Counted from the first letter of the stretch, positions 38,246 to 47,622 are shown. The stretch is 64,000 nt of DNA from Pseudomonadota bacterium (GCA_039818985.1 JBCBSU010000001.1:1514367-1578366); one strand, 5' to 3'. Translations and numbers: made by a program. The notes: generated by a model from the sequence alone, not told the origin.

Positions 38246-39745
38246 TCACGCTTGCCCGAGCGCATAATCAATCTCGAGATAGCTCGCCAGCTTGGCCAGA
38301 CGGCGCTCGACACTCTCGCCCATAAGACTGTGGTCATTGCCTTGAATCGCAATTTTCAGCCTGTTGTCTTCACGCAGCAAATGGCTGTTTCCAAACAGAT
38401 TGTCATGACCGCCGCTGAAGCGCTGGCCGAGACGGATGGCCAGTCCCCAGGCCGCCGCACGCGCCAGATCGGCATCACTGCACAGCCGCCCGTCATAGGA
38501 AAACGGTTCCACTCCGCCGCCAAAATTGGTGTACAAGGCCTGCGCCAGCATCGCACGGCCATGCGCATCAATACCGACCCAATTGCCATGCAATGCGATT
38601 TCCAGCGCGCGTTCGGACCGGAAATCGGGGTTGGCCTGCCAGCCAATATCGGCAAGGTGACATGCCGCCATGAGCAGCCGCTTATCACCCGATCCGAGAT
38701 CTGGAAAAGCCGGTTTTATCCAGTCGAACAGCTTGCCGCCATCCTGACCGAAACGCGACTGGTAGCGCCCGAAACGCCGGGTTGAATCGAGCAGCGGGTC
38801 AAGCTGGCGGATATCCTCCGGCATGGTGCGATAGATCAGCCCTTCGCGAAGACCATAAGCGGAGACGATAATCTGCGCCGGTTTCAGTATGTCGCAGGCT
38901 GCGCACAGCAATTTGGCTGCCGTCCCCAATGTCGCGATACGCGAAGTGGCAAGACGTGGTACCGCGCGCAGGTCATCGCGCGAGGAGTCCAGAATCCGCT
39001 TGGACAGCGGTGCAATGCGTTCGACCGGGATGGCATAATTGTGGAACACCGGCAGCGGATAGCCCTGGTCATACATGTCGACACGCGCCAATGCCCGCCA
39101 TGAGCCACCGACAATATACAGTGTCCGTCCCCTGCACCGTCCGTCCCAGCCATTGGCTGTGACAAGCTTGGCGACATGCTTGCTCAGCGGCCCTTGCCCC
39201 TTTTCACTGATCTCACGGCTGCGCAGCACGCCAATAGGCAATGAAATGCTGTCTGAAATCGAGCGGTTACCAACTTCGGCCAGCTCCAGACTGCCGCCGC
39301 CGAGATCACCGACCACACCATTGGCCTCGGGAATAGCCGAAATGACTCCATAGGCCGCCATTTGCGCTTCTTCCTCGCCGCTCAGCACATCGACATCGAA
39401 CCCCAGATCGCGCACCCTGTCGGCAAATTGCGGGCCATCGCTGGCATCGCGTACCGCAGCGGTGGCAACGCAAAGTGTGCGATCGACATTGCAGCCCTCG
39501 ATTAATGTCCGGAACCGCCGCAGCGCCGTTATCGCCCGGTCAATGCCTTCGGGTGCGAGCGCTCCGGTTTCGCTGATCTCGCTGCCCAGTCCGGCCATCA
39601 CCTTCTCGTTGAAGATCAACGCGGGATTGCGCCGTGGCCCGGCAAAGATGACCAGCCGGATCGAGTTGGAGCCGATATCGATCACTGCCACGCTGTGGCT
39701 ACGCGCGCCCTTGGGCTTTCGCTTGGTACGGAACAGAAGCGGCAT
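38246..39745 (-). CDS. ppx: Exopolyphosphatase / Ppx-GppA phosphatase
   Basis: 499-residue Ppx/GppA protein that releases phosphate from polyphosphate or converts pppGpp. The actin-like phosphate-binding loops are VAVIDIGSNSIRLVIF and GVVGDLGGGSLEL; TAAVRDASDG and the SGEEEAQMA acidic motif are also conserved. A C-terminal HD-like helical domain contains HLADIGWQ. It faces the same way as ppk and lies 282 nt after the ppk stop, with a palindromic element in between, so polyphosphate synthesis and degradation genes are adjacent but probably separately tuned. Confidence 0.9.
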   Translation of the reverse strand: MPLLFRTKRKPKGARSHSVAVIDIGSNSIRLVIFAGPRRNPALIFNEKVMAGLGSEISETGALAPEGIDRAITALRRFRTLIEGCNVDRTLCVATAAVRDASDGPQFADRVRDLGFDVDVLSGEEEAQMAAYGVISAIPEANGVVGDLGGGSLELAEVGNRSISDSISLPIGVLRSREISEKGQGPLSKHVAKLVTANGWDGRCRGRTLYIVGGSWRALARVDMYDQGYPLPVFHNYAIPVERIAPLSKRILDSSRDDLRAVPRLATSRIATLGTAAKLLCAACDILKPAQIIVSAYGLREGLIYRTMPEDIRQLDPLLDSTRRFGRYQSRFGQDGGKLFDWIKPAFPDLGSGDKRLLMAACHLADIGWQANPDFRSERALEIALHGNWVGIDAHGRAMLAQALYTNFGGGVEPFSYDGRLCSDADLARAAAWGLAIRLGQRFSGGHDNLFGNSHLLREDNRLKIAIQGNDHSLMGESVERRLAKLASYLEIDYALGQA

Positions 39746-39759
39746 CGAGGAAATGGTCT

Positions 39760-40029
39760 AGGCTCAGGGTCTATGAAATTGATGGGCGAGGCGCCAAAAT
39801 GATGAGCATATCGGGCGAAAATGCGGGCCGGGAAGGTTTACTGCCTTTCCAAGCGTATTTTTGATCGAGATGGAAGTCATTTTGTCGTCCTTTCAGGATT
39901 TGACCAATTGGCGCCTGCGCCACGTCAGAAAAGCTTGCGATAGCGCCGCTATCGACTGCGCTTTCCTTCCTCGCCCAGGCGCCAATTGCTTCAAACCTCG
40001 CTCCATCAATTTCATAGACCCTGAGCCTT
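39760..40029. repeat. 270-nt palindromic element between ppk and ppx, MITE- or REP-like
   Basis: Terminal arms of 26 nt, 39760-39785 and 40003-40028, are perfect inverted repeats, and a further GCGAGG matches after a one-nt gap. Inside are a second perfect 13-nt pair (39905-39917 / 39976-39988) and a central stem CGATAGC-GCC-GCTATCG (39938-39954). The element fits the whole space between the ppk stop codon and the ppx start. TA lies at both ends (39759-39760 and 40029-40030), as a mariner-type target duplication would, though only two nt. It may form a large mRNA structure. Two short minus-strand frames lie inside. Confidence 0.8.
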
Positions 40030-42184
40030 AGGCCTTTCTGCGGATCGGCTGTCGCAGCGTCAGGTCGGGCACTTCATCGCTGTTCCTGAGCGCTGCACCA
40101 CGCCCCGAGAGCGACGGGTTTGTCATGAAATAATGGTGCAGGTTGAACGGCTTGTCGCCCGGTTCGACACGGATATATTCGCCATCCGCGTTGAGTTCCC
40201 AGCTCTGCTCATTGTCGAGCAGATTGGCCAGCATGACCTGCTCCAGTACCTGTTCATGCACTGTCGGATTTTCGATCGGCAGCATATATTCGACCCGCCG
40301 GTCAAAGTTGCGCGGCATCCAGTCGGCCGAGCTGATATAGACTCGCGCCTTGTCATTGGGCAGATGGTCGCCATCGCCAAAGGCCCAGATGCGACTATGC
40401 TCGAGGAAGCGGCCGATCACCGATTTCACCCGGATATTGTCCGACATGCCGGGTATTTGCGGCTTGAGGCAGCAGATACCGCGGATGATCAGGTCAATCT
40501 GCACACCGGCATTGCTGGCGGTATAGAGCTTCTCGATGATCGCCGGATCGACCAGCGAGTTCATCTTGGCCCAGATCGCGCCCGGTCGGCCATTGCGCAC
40601 ATGATCGATCTCGACATCGATCAGTTCCATCAGCGTGTTGCGCATGTCGCGCGGGGACATGGTGAGCAGCTCAAGCTTCTTCGGTTCGACATAGCCGGTG
40701 ATATAGTTGAACAGCTGCGCCGCATCGCGCCCCGCGCGCGGATCGGCGGTAAAGAAGCTGAGATCGGTGTAAATCCTGGCGGTGATCGGGTGATAATTGC
40801 CGGTACCGAAATGGCAATAGGTGCGATAACCCTCGGGTTCGCGCCGCACGATCATCGAAATCTTGGCGTGGGTCTTCCACTCGATAAAGCCATAAACAAC
40901 CTGCACCCCGGCGCGTTCAAGCGCGCTGGCCCAGAGTAGATTCTGCTCCTCGTCGAACCGGGCCTTGAGCTCGACCACCGCTGTGACCGACTTGCCGGCT
41001 TCGGCCGCGTCGATCAGCGCACGAATCACTGCCGATTGTTTGCCGGCGCGATAGAGCGTCTGCTTGATCGCGATAACATCGGGGTCGCGCGCTGCCTGCT
41101 GCAGAAAGGCGATCACCACCTCGAAACTCTCATAAGGGTGGTGGACGACAATATCCTTGCCGCGGATCGCAGCGAAACAGTCGCCGCCATGCTCTCGGAT
41201 ACGTTCGGGGAAGCGCGGCGTATAGGCAGTGAATTTGAGATCCGGCCGGTCTTCGTCGACAATTTCCGCCAGGCCGCCAACATCGATAAAGCCGGTGATT
41301 ACCGACTTGACCGCGCTTTCGGGCAGTAACTGCTCGTCGAGCAGCTTGACCGTTTCGGCATCGAGATCGGAGGATATTTCGAGCCGGATCACCTGACCGC
41401 GACGACGGCGTTTGATCGCGCTGCGGAAATATCGGACCAGATCCTCGGCTTCTTCCTCAACCTCGATATCGCTGTCGCGGATGATGCGGAACAGCCCCGA
41501 ATTGAGCACCTCATAGCCGGGGAACAGGGTATCGGCAAAGCCGCGCAGCACCTCTTCGAGCGCGATATAGACTGCATCCTCACCCGGAATGCGAACAAAA
41601 CCCGACATGGTCGGCGGCAGCATGATCAGTTCGCGCACATGATGCCCGTCCGATTCGCGCCTGAGATCGAAAATGACGCTGATGCCCTTGTTCGGGATGA
41701 ACGGAAAGGGATGCGCCGGGTCGAGCGCCTGCGGCGTTAGCACCGGGAAAATCTGGTCAAGAAAATGGTCGCGCAGCCATTGCAGATTATCCGGCTCAAG
41801 TTCGGATACAGCCCTTATGGCTATGCCCTGCACTGCCAGCTTGCGACGCAATTCCTGCCATACGCGCTGCTGGTCATGCACCAGTTCGGCCGCCTTGACC
41901 TCAATCTCGGCAAGCTGCTGTGCCGGGGTGCGGCCATCAGCCGAGCGCTGCTCGACGCCCTGTTCGACCTGTCCGACCAACCCGGCAACACGAACCATGT
42001 AGAATTCATCAAGATTGTTGCCGGAGATCGACAGGAAACGCAGCCTTTCGAGCAATGGATGCGCCTCATTCTGCGCCTCGGCAAGAACCCGCTCGTTAAA
42101 ACCGAGCCAGCTCAGCTCGCGATTATAGAATCGCCGCGAATCGATCATAGTGTCCGCATGGTCTGTCACAGTCGTCGCCATCAT
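40028..42184 (-). CDS. ppk1: Polyphosphate kinase 1
   Basis: 718-residue enzyme that makes inorganic polyphosphate from ATP. The N-terminal domain opens RFYNRELSWLGFNERVLAEA. The catalytic half includes the autophosphorylated His in YCHFGTGNYHP (around residue 450), the Lys/Arg loops KQTLYRAGKQS, and SSADWMPRNFDRRVEY near the C-terminus. Its ATG overlaps the hdaA stop by four nt (ATGA), so it is translated in series with DUF2066 and hdaA. The stop codon forms one end of the palindromic element. Confidence 0.95.
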   Translation of the reverse strand: MMATTVTDHADTMIDSRRFYNRELSWLGFNERVLAEAQNEAHPLLERLRFLSISGNNLDEFYMVRVAGLVGQVEQGVEQRSADGRTPAQQLAEIEVKAAELVHDQQRVWQELRRKLAVQGIAIRAVSELEPDNLQWLRDHFLDQIFPVLTPQALDPAHPFPFIPNKGISVIFDLRRESDGHHVRELIMLPPTMSGFVRIPGEDAVYIALEEVLRGFADTLFPGYEVLNSGLFRIIRDSDIEVEEEAEDLVRYFRSAIKRRRRGQVIRLEISSDLDAETVKLLDEQLLPESAVKSVITGFIDVGGLAEIVDEDRPDLKFTAYTPRFPERIREHGGDCFAAIRGKDIVVHHPYESFEVVIAFLQQAARDPDVIAIKQTLYRAGKQSAVIRALIDAAEAGKSVTAVVELKARFDEEQNLLWASALERAGVQVVYGFIEWKTHAKISMIVRREPEGYRTYCHFGTGNYHPITARIYTDLSFFTADPRAGRDAAQLFNYITGYVEPKKLELLTMSPRDMRNTLMELIDVEIDHVRNGRPGAIWAKMNSLVDPAIIEKLYTASNAGVQIDLIIRGICCLKPQIPGMSDNIRVKSVIGRFLEHSRIWAFGDGDHLPNDKARVYISSADWMPRNFDRRVEYMLPIENPTVHEQVLEQVMLANLLDNEQSWELNADGEYIRVEPGDKPFNLHHYFMTNPSLSGRGAALRNSDEVPDLTLRQPIRRKA

Positions 42185-42807
42185 GCTGCTCCTGCGTCCT
42201 CGTTGCTGTCATTGTCAGCCTCTTCACCGTCATCCAGCAAGGTGCGCAAAAGGCCCATGCCAACCGGCTTGCGCTGCTCCAGCGTGATACGGTCCAACGC
42301 CAGCACCAGATCGCGCACCGCCTGATAGCTGCGCTCGCAACGGTCGGCGGCATAGGCTGCCAGTTTCGGCGTCACATCGAGCCCGTGCATCCGGCCCAGC
42401 TTTTCGAACAGCGCCATGATCATCGCCCTGTCGGGGGCACCAATGGCAATGCGCTGCGACGCCGCCAGGCGCGATTTGAGATCGGGCAAGGTCAAGGCAT
42501 CGAGCCGGTAATCCTCGGGAAAGGCGATCAGTATCGGCCACGATTCCTGCTGCGCCTGGTTCCAGAGATGGAATATCCCGGCATCATCCGCGCGGTGCGC
42601 ATCGTCGATGAAAAGCCCCCCGGATTCACGGCGAAAAACCTCACCCATGCTGCTCTTGCCCGCTGCCTCGGCGCCAAACAGCACGGCACTGCGATAGGGC
42701 CAGTGGTCCCAGCGCCCGAGTAGCGCCGCGGCCGCGGCATTGGCGTCAGTCACCAGATAATCGGTACGCGGCAGCTCGGCAGACAGAGGCAGGGCGATCT
42801 GGGTCAT
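42181..42807 (-). CDS. hdaA: HdaA/Hda-like DnaA inactivator
   Basis: 208-residue DnaA-like AAA+ protein without the DNA-binding domain. Near the N-terminus QIALPLS matches the beta-clamp-binding motif of Hda. Walker A is GAEAAGKSS, Walker B is in GGLFIDDAHR, and sensor-like helices follow with AVRDLVLALDRI at the C-terminus. Known role: with the clamp it stimulates ATP hydrolysis by DnaA and prevents over-initiation. The gene overlaps DUF2066 upstream (ATGA) and ppk downstream (ATGA). The tail (about the last 20 residues) is acidic. Confidence 0.87.
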   Translation of the reverse strand: MTQIALPLSAELPRTDYLVTDANAAAAALLGRWDHWPYRSAVLFGAEAAGKSSMGEVFRRESGGLFIDDAHRADDAGIFHLWNQAQQESWPILIAFPEDYRLDALTLPDLKSRLAASQRIAIGAPDRAMIMALFEKLGRMHGLDVTPKLAAYAADRCERSYQAVRDLVLALDRITLEQRKPVGMGLLRTLLDDGEEADNDSNEDAGAA

Positions 42808-44054
42808 CGCGAAATTCTGAGCGTGTTGCCCGATTGCTGCACCCGCCAACCACGCGCCTCGAGCTGCTGCCGCAATTGCGCTGCATCGCCGTCAAACTGC
42901 ACCGACATCACCGATGTACCACCCAGCGCCAGGCTCGACGTGCTGGCTGAACGTACCCCGGCTATGCCGCGCACCGCCGCTTCGGCGCTGTTGACCGAGC
43001 CGACATCGGGGCTGGAATATTGCACTGCGATGCTGGTCACGGCAGGCGCTGCAGGTACCGCCGCTTCCTCAGAGGCTGTGCGATCATCCTCTTCAGCGGC
43101 GTCGTCTTCGAGCGCCTCGAGCTCTTCCAGTTCATCCTCCAGTGCATCCTCATCGCTGTCTTCGATGATCAGTGAGGTATCGGGACGCAGATCGCCACGC
43201 GAAAGGGCAGCGCGATAGATGGTGTCCATGCGCTCGACGCCCTCGGTGAGCATCGCCGCCAAACCATCACTATCTGCTGCGGTCAGTTCGAAGCTGCCGA
43301 TCCTGGCGCGATCAGGGCCGAAATAGGCGGTGAAATACCCTGTTGCCGGGCCGCCAGGATAGAGCCGCTCGACCCGCACCACCGGGATCAGCACATCGGC
43401 GGCACCAAACTGATCAAGGATCAGCCGCCACCAATTGCGGTCGCGCCGTCCGGTCTGGCCTGCGGTCAGCAACAGCGAATCGCTGCCGGCGCCGCTGGGG
43501 CGAACATAATCGATAGTGCTGTCGGCGGTGCGGAAGTTCGCCCATGCCCTTTGCCAGGGCGTGCGATATTCGAACACCTGCTCACTGCCGCCACTGATCA
43601 TCACCGGTACCACCAGCAATGGCGCTGAACGCAGCCTCGTGCTGCGCACACCCAATATCGCCCCGGCACGCGCGCGGTCAAACAATATACCCAGGCTGGC
43701 AATATAGCGTCGCGGCCCGATCTGCTCGCGTTCGATCACAATGCCCGAAACAATCGAACTCAGTCGCGAATCGCTGAGTGCCGGTGCCGCGCCGCCGCGA
43801 TTGGAGCGTTGCCACAATGCCTGCCAGCCCTTGCGCTGGGCTTCGCGCCAGCCTTTCAGCCGCGCTTCCTCGGCGTTCTTGCCGGTGGCATTGACGGTGA
43901 TGCCCTCAACCTCGAAATCGCCACTGCTGTTGATCGGTGCGATGCCGCGATCAGCCTCGATCTGGGTGAAACCCAGGCCATTCAGCCCCAGCAGCGCGAT
44001 CATGCCAAGCAGGATAAGCGACAGATAGGCCTGAAAAGATCGATTTCGTGTCAT
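42804..44054 (-). CDS. DUF2066 family protein, membrane-anchored
   Basis: 416 residues from 44054, the start that gives one N-terminal membrane helix (about 10-27); longer frames upstream have no such logic. The periplasmic part matches DUF2066 in the [19 protein letters not shown] and [16 protein letters not shown] regions. A strongly acidic stretch at about 298-331 separates it from an alanine-rich link and a C-terminal domain resembling a heavy-metal-associated ferredoxin-like fold. Function unknown. It heads the operon with hdaA and ppk and is divergent from purM, the starts being 89 nt apart. Confidence 0.75.
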   Translation of the reverse strand: MTRNRSFQAYLSLILLGMIALLGLNGLGFTQIEADRGIAPINSSGDFEVEGITVNATGKNAEEARLKGWREAQRKGWQALWQRSNRGGAAPALSDSRLSSIVSGIVIEREQIGPRRYIASLGILFDRARAGAILGVRSTRLRSAPLLVVPVMISGGSEQVFEYRTPWQRAWANFRTADSTIDYVRPSGAGSDSLLLTAGQTGRRDRNWWRLILDQFGAADVLIPVVRVERLYPGGPATGYFTAYFGPDRARIGSFELTAADSDGLAAMLTEGVERMDTIYRAALSRGDLRPDTSLIIEDSDEDALEDELEELEALEDDAAEEDDRTASEEAAVPAAPAVTSIAVQYSSPDVGSVNSAEAAVRGIAGVRSASTSSLALGGTSVMSVQFDGDAAQLRQQLEARGWRVQQSGNTLRISR

Positions 44055-44143
44055 CGAAAGCGCGATCCTGCTCAATGGCCCCGATGCGATGCAACGCGGA
44101 ATATCGTGGAAATCATCATGCGAAATCGTTAGGCGCAGAAGCC

Positions 44144-45292
44144 ATGAACAGCAATACCCATAAGAACGAAACACCCGATGAAACGGGCAGCGCGGCCAGC
44201 GCACAACCAGAGCATTACAGCTACGCCGATGCCGGCGTCTCGATTGAAGACGGCAATGCGCTGGTCAGGGCGATCGCGCCGCTGGCCCGCGCCACCGCCA
44301 GGCCCGGCGCCGATGCTGACCTTGGCGGCTTTGGCGGACTGTTCGATCTCAAAGCAGCGGGTTTTACCGATCCGGTATTGGTGGCCGCCAATGACGGCGT
44401 CGGCACCAAGGTCAAACTGGCGATACAGCATGACCGGCATGACGGCATTGGCCAGGACCTTGTCGCCATGTGCGTCAACGACCTCATCGTCCAGGGCGCC
44501 GAGCCGCTTTTCTTCCTCGATTATTTTGCTTCAGCCAAGCTGGATAACGCCGTGGCTGAACGGGTGGTCGCAAGCATTGCCAGTGCATGCAAACTGGCTG
44601 GATGCGCATTGATAGGCGGCGAGACCGCCGAGATGCCGGGCATGTACCAGCCGGGCGATTATGATCTTGCCGGCTTCTGTGTCGGCGCGGCGGAGCGCGG
44701 CACGCTGATCGATGGATCGGCCATTGCCCCCGGCGATGTCATTTTGGGCCTGGAGTCGTCGGGCGTCCATTCCAATGGCTTTTCGCTGGTGCGGCGCCTC
44801 GCCGAAGACAAAAGCTGGAAACTCGACCGCCCCGCCCTGTTCGATCAGGAGCAGTTGCTGATCGATGCACTGATGGCACCAACGCGGATTTATGTCGCGG
44901 TATTGCTGCCGCTGCTGCGCGCCGGCCAGATCAAAGGGCTGGCACATATTACCGGTGGCGGACTGCTGGAAAATATCCCGCGGGTGCTGCCCGATGGTTG
45001 CCATGCGCAGGTCGATGCCAGCGCCTGGGCACAGCCGCGGTTAATGGCGTTTCTTCAGGCCGAGGGCCATATCGAGCCTGAAGAAATGGCGCGCACCTTC
45101 AATTGCGGTATCGGCATGGCGGTCATCGTGACGGAAGAACAGTCAGAAACAATTGCCAAGGCGCTGACCACGTCAGGGGAAACGGCGCACCGCATCGGTA
45201 CGGTTAAGGCTGGCGACAAGGGATGCACCGTATCCGGACTCGCCGGATGCTGGGCAGCGCGCGAGGATTGGAGCGCGACGCATGCGGGATAG
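44144..45292 (+). CDS. purM: Phosphoribosylformylglycinamidine cyclo-ligase (AIR synthase)
   Basis: 382-residue AIR synthase, step five of purine synthesis. The glycine-rich ATP loop is near [13 protein letters not shown], and [22 protein letters not shown] and [14 protein letters not shown] are family signatures, as is [16 protein letters not shown]. The start at 44144 leaves an N-terminal tail of about 15 residues rich in Asn, Thr and Glu before the conserved part ([14 protein letters not shown]). purN follows after a 33-nt gap, a common purMN pairing. Confidence 0.96.
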   Translation: MNSNTHKNETPDETGSAASAQPEHYSYADAGVSIEDGNALVRAIAPLARATARPGADADLGGFGGLFDLKAAGFTDPVLVAANDGVGTKVKLAIQHDRHDGIGQDLVAMCVNDLIVQGAEPLFFLDYFASAKLDNAVAERVVASIASACKLAGCALIGGETAEMPGMYQPGDYDLAGFCVGAAERGTLIDGSAIAPGDVILGLESSGVHSNGFSLVRRLAEDKSWKLDRPALFDQEQLLIDALMAPTRIYVAVLLPLLRAGQIKGLAHITGGGLLENIPRVLPDGCHAQVDASAWAQPRLMAFLQAEGHIEPEEMARTFNCGIGMAVIVTEEQSETIAKALTTSGETAHRIGTVKAGDKGCTVSGLAGCWAAREDWSATHAG

Positions 45293-45325
45293 GCTATGCT
45301 GCCCCCGGCACGAACGGAGTTGCTA

Positions 45326-46288
45326 ATGACCAAAGCGCGGCTTGCTATCATGATTTCCGGCGAGGGTACCAATATGGCGGCGCTGCTCTATGCCTCGCGT
45401 GATGCCGAATGCCCCTATGAGGTGGTTCTGGTCGCCAGCAACAATCCCGACGCGGCAGGGCTGAAACTTGCCGAGGCGGAAGGCGTGACAGTCTTCGCTC
45501 ATCCGCATAAAGGGCTTGGCCGCGGTGCACATGATGCCATCATGCACGAGGCGCTGAGCGAGGCGCGCGCCGACTATGTCGCATTGGCTGGCTATATGCG
45601 CATCCTCGGCAACGGCTTTGTCGAACAATGGCAGGGGCGGATGGTCAATATCCACCCGTCGCTGCTGCCGGAATATAAAGGCCTCGATACGCATCAACGC
45701 GCCATCGATGCCGGCGACAGCCATGGCGGCTGTTCAGTGCATCTGGTGACGCCGACACTCGATGATGGGCCGGTGCTGGCCCAGACAGCGGTGGCAATCC
45801 TGCCCGATGATGATGCAGACAGCCTCGCCCTACGGGTGAAAATCGCCGAATATCAGCTCTATGCCCGTACCCTTTCGCACTATGTCGCGCGCGAGCTTGA
45901 CCCGGAATGGCTCCAGAGCCGTGTCGATGAGATCGCCCTGTCACTGCCCGAAACCCATAGCCGCGAAAGCCATGGTGCGCCGGGATGGCGCGTCGGCAGC
46001 GAAAAATCGGGCAAGTTCTTCGCCTATCTCTCGGTGCGGCATCATGGCGAGGACCGCATCGCGCTGCTGGTGAAGTCCAGCGGTGTCGACGAGATGACAA
46101 CGCTGATCGAGCAGCAGCCCGAAATCTATCACCGCCCAGCCTATTATGGTGCCTCGGGCTGGATCGGCTATCGCCTTGACCGCCCAGGCGTCGACTGGGA
46201 CCATGTCCGCCAGTGGCTGGAGCGCAGCTGGCGCGCCGTTGCACCGAAGAAGCTGACCAGGCTGATGGATGTGGCGGATGAGTTTTGA
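45326..46288 (+). CDS. purN: Glycinamide ribonucleotide formyltransferase fused to a MmcQ/YjbR-like domain
   Basis: 320 residues, against about 190-215 for a usual PurN. Residues 1 to about 195 form the formyltransferase, which transfers the formyl group of 10-formyl-THF to GAR; ISGEGTNMAAL binds phosphate, and NIHPSLLPEYKGL with the later DDGP hold the catalytic Asn, His and Asp. The last 115 residues resemble the MmcQ/YjbR (DUF419) fold: GKFFAYLSVRHHGEDRIALL, then PAYYGASGWIGYRLDRP. The fusion is continuous with no frameshift. CGGAG lies seven nt before the start. Confidence 0.92.
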   Translation: MTKARLAIMISGEGTNMAALLYASRDAECPYEVVLVASNNPDAAGLKLAEAEGVTVFAHPHKGLGRGAHDAIMHEALSEARADYVALAGYMRILGNGFVEQWQGRMVNIHPSLLPEYKGLDTHQRAIDAGDSHGGCSVHLVTPTLDDGPVLAQTAVAILPDDDADSLALRVKIAEYQLYARTLSHYVARELDPEWLQSRVDEIALSLPETHSRESHGAPGWRVGSEKSGKFFAYLSVRHHGEDRIALLVKSSGVDEMTTLIEQQPEIYHRPAYYGASGWIGYRLDRPGVDWDHVRQWLERSWRAVAPKKLTRLMDVADEF

Positions 46289-46300
46289 GACTTTCACAAC

Positions 46301-46332
46301 AAAAAAACCGCCGGAGTAACCGGCGGTTTTTT
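46301..46332. terminator. Bidirectional Rho-independent terminator between purN and ndk
   Basis: Seven A residues (46301-46307), a perfect 7-bp stem CCGCCGG/CCGGCGG with a 5-nt loop (46308-46326) and six T residues (46327-46332). Transcripts of purMN on the plus strand and ndk on the minus strand would both end here. Confidence 0.9.
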
Positions 46333-46343
46333 CAACTCTCAGT

Positions 46344-46431
46344 CGTCACCCTGAACTTGTTTCAGGGTCTACTCGCATCGCATAGCCCAAGCGCGCGGCA
46401 TTGAAGATGCTGAAACAAGTTCAGCATGACG
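46344..46431. repeat. Intergenic inverted repeat of two hairpins
   Basis: The 26-nt arm 46344-46369 and the inverted arm 46406-46431 match at 21 positions or so. Each arm is itself a hairpin (CCTGAA-ctTGT-TTCAGG and GCTGAA-ACAAG-TTCAGC), so the unit is a REP/BIME-like doublet. Similar ACTTGTTTCAG repeats are abundant between genes in alphaproteobacteria. It lies directly before the ndk 3' end and may stabilise or separate transcripts. Confidence 0.75.
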
Positions 46432-46445
46432 AACAGGTAATTGGC

Positions 46446-46868
46446 TCAGCCGACAATCTCGTCGTCATTAAAGAAGAACGCGATCTCGATGGCAGCGTTT
46501 TCGTCACTGTCCGAGCCGTGCACGCTATTGGCTTCGATGCTCTCGGCAAATTCCTTGCGGATGGTGCCTTCGGCGGCATCGGCCGGGTTGGTTGCGCCCA
46601 TAATGTCTCGGTTGCGCTTGACCGCGTCCTCGCCTTCGAGAACCTGCACCACAACCGGGCCGCTGGTCATGAAGTCGCACAATTCGCCATAGAAGGGGCG
46701 TTCCTTGTGCACCGCGTAAAAGCCTTCGGCCTGTTCGCGGGTCATGCGGATGCGCTTGGAGGCAACGACGCGCAGGCCGGCTTCTTCCAGCTTCTGCGTG
46801 ACAGCACCGGTCAGGTTGCGGCGGGTGGCATCGGGTTTGATGATCGAGAATGTGCGGGTTACGGCCAT
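46446..46868 (-). CDS. ndk: Nucleoside diphosphate kinase
   Basis: 140-residue enzyme that equalises nucleoside triphosphate pools with ATP. The start at 46868 follows AGGAG. The conserved active-site His is in NSVHGSDS (about residue 117), with the phosphate-binding [14 protein letters not shown] at the start and [10 protein letters not shown] in the middle. The length is exactly usual for the family. It is followed by the shared terminator. Confidence 0.97.
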   Translation of the reverse strand: MAVTRTFSIIKPDATRRNLTGAVTQKLEEAGLRVVASKRIRMTREQAEGFYAVHKERPFYGELCDFMTSGPVVVQVLEGEDAVKRNRDIMGATNPADAAEGTIRKEFAESIEANSVHGSDSDENAAIEIAFFFNDDEIVG

Positions 46869-46991
46869 GGGGGAGAACTCCTGAATATCCTGAAATAGGG
46901 GAATATTGTTGCGCGCGCCTTTAGCCGTGCCACCCCGTTGTGGCAAGCCCGATCTTGTTCGGCCCGGCTGTCAGGCAATGTGTATTTGGGA

Positions 46992-47525
46992 CTATGGCTT
47001 TGTCACCGCCGAGACATTGGCAACGTTCACCCCATTCTCCTGCTCGGTAACCGAAACATTGATGCTCTCCTTGTCGCCGCGCTGCGACACGAACATCTTT
47101 GTGCCCTGCGACGTAATTTCGGTCTTCACCTTGAAGCCCTCGGCTTTGGCCTTCGCCTTGTAGAAGGCTATGATGTCGTCAGCGGATTGTTTTGTCTGAA
47201 AGATGACGGTGGTTGAGGATGGCCTGCCCTCGCCCTGGTTCATCGTCATATTGGTCTGGACATCGGCACCACGCGGCAGCGTCAGCCCGAAAGGCAAATC
47301 GACCGGCTTGTCGCTATTGGCGTTGAGCTCGAAACTGCCATCTTCGCTCTCCACCTTATAGCTGACCTCGCCGTCATCACCCTCGCTTATGCGGTATTCC
47401 GCAGTTTCGCCGTCCTCGCCGGTGACGGTGCCACTCACCACCTCATCCTCATTACTGCCACCGCAGGCCGCCAGCGCCAATACGCTCATGACTGCTATGA
47501 ATTTTCCGATTGGCCCATTCCGCAT
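46992..47525 (-). CDS. Hypothetical lipoprotein
   Basis: 177 residues from 47525, whose start is backed by AAGGGGAGAG. A lipoprotein signal with lipobox LALAAC is followed by an acidic Gly-rich spacer and a soluble domain of beta-strand-rich composition. Segments TTVIFQTKQSADDIIAFYKAK and TKMFVSQ are reminiscent of small periplasmic stress or adhesion lipoproteins, but no family is recognised with confidence. It lies upstream of ndk on the same strand, with a 123-nt gap. Confidence 0.7.
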   Translation of the reverse strand: MRNGPIGKFIAVMSVLALAACGGSNEDEVVSGTVTGEDGETAEYRISEGDDGEVSYKVESEDGSFELNANSDKPVDLPFGLTLPRGADVQTNMTMNQGEGRPSSTTVIFQTKQSADDIIAFYKAKAKAEGFKVKTEITSQGTKMFVSQRGDKESINVSVTEQENGVNVANVSAVTKP

Positions 47526-47622
47526 TTTGTCTCTCCCCTTGGCATTGCCGTCCGGCAATCTCTCAAACGGGCATAATAGCACGAATTAGGCATCGGCAAT
47601 GATCCAGATCACTATCGCGAAA

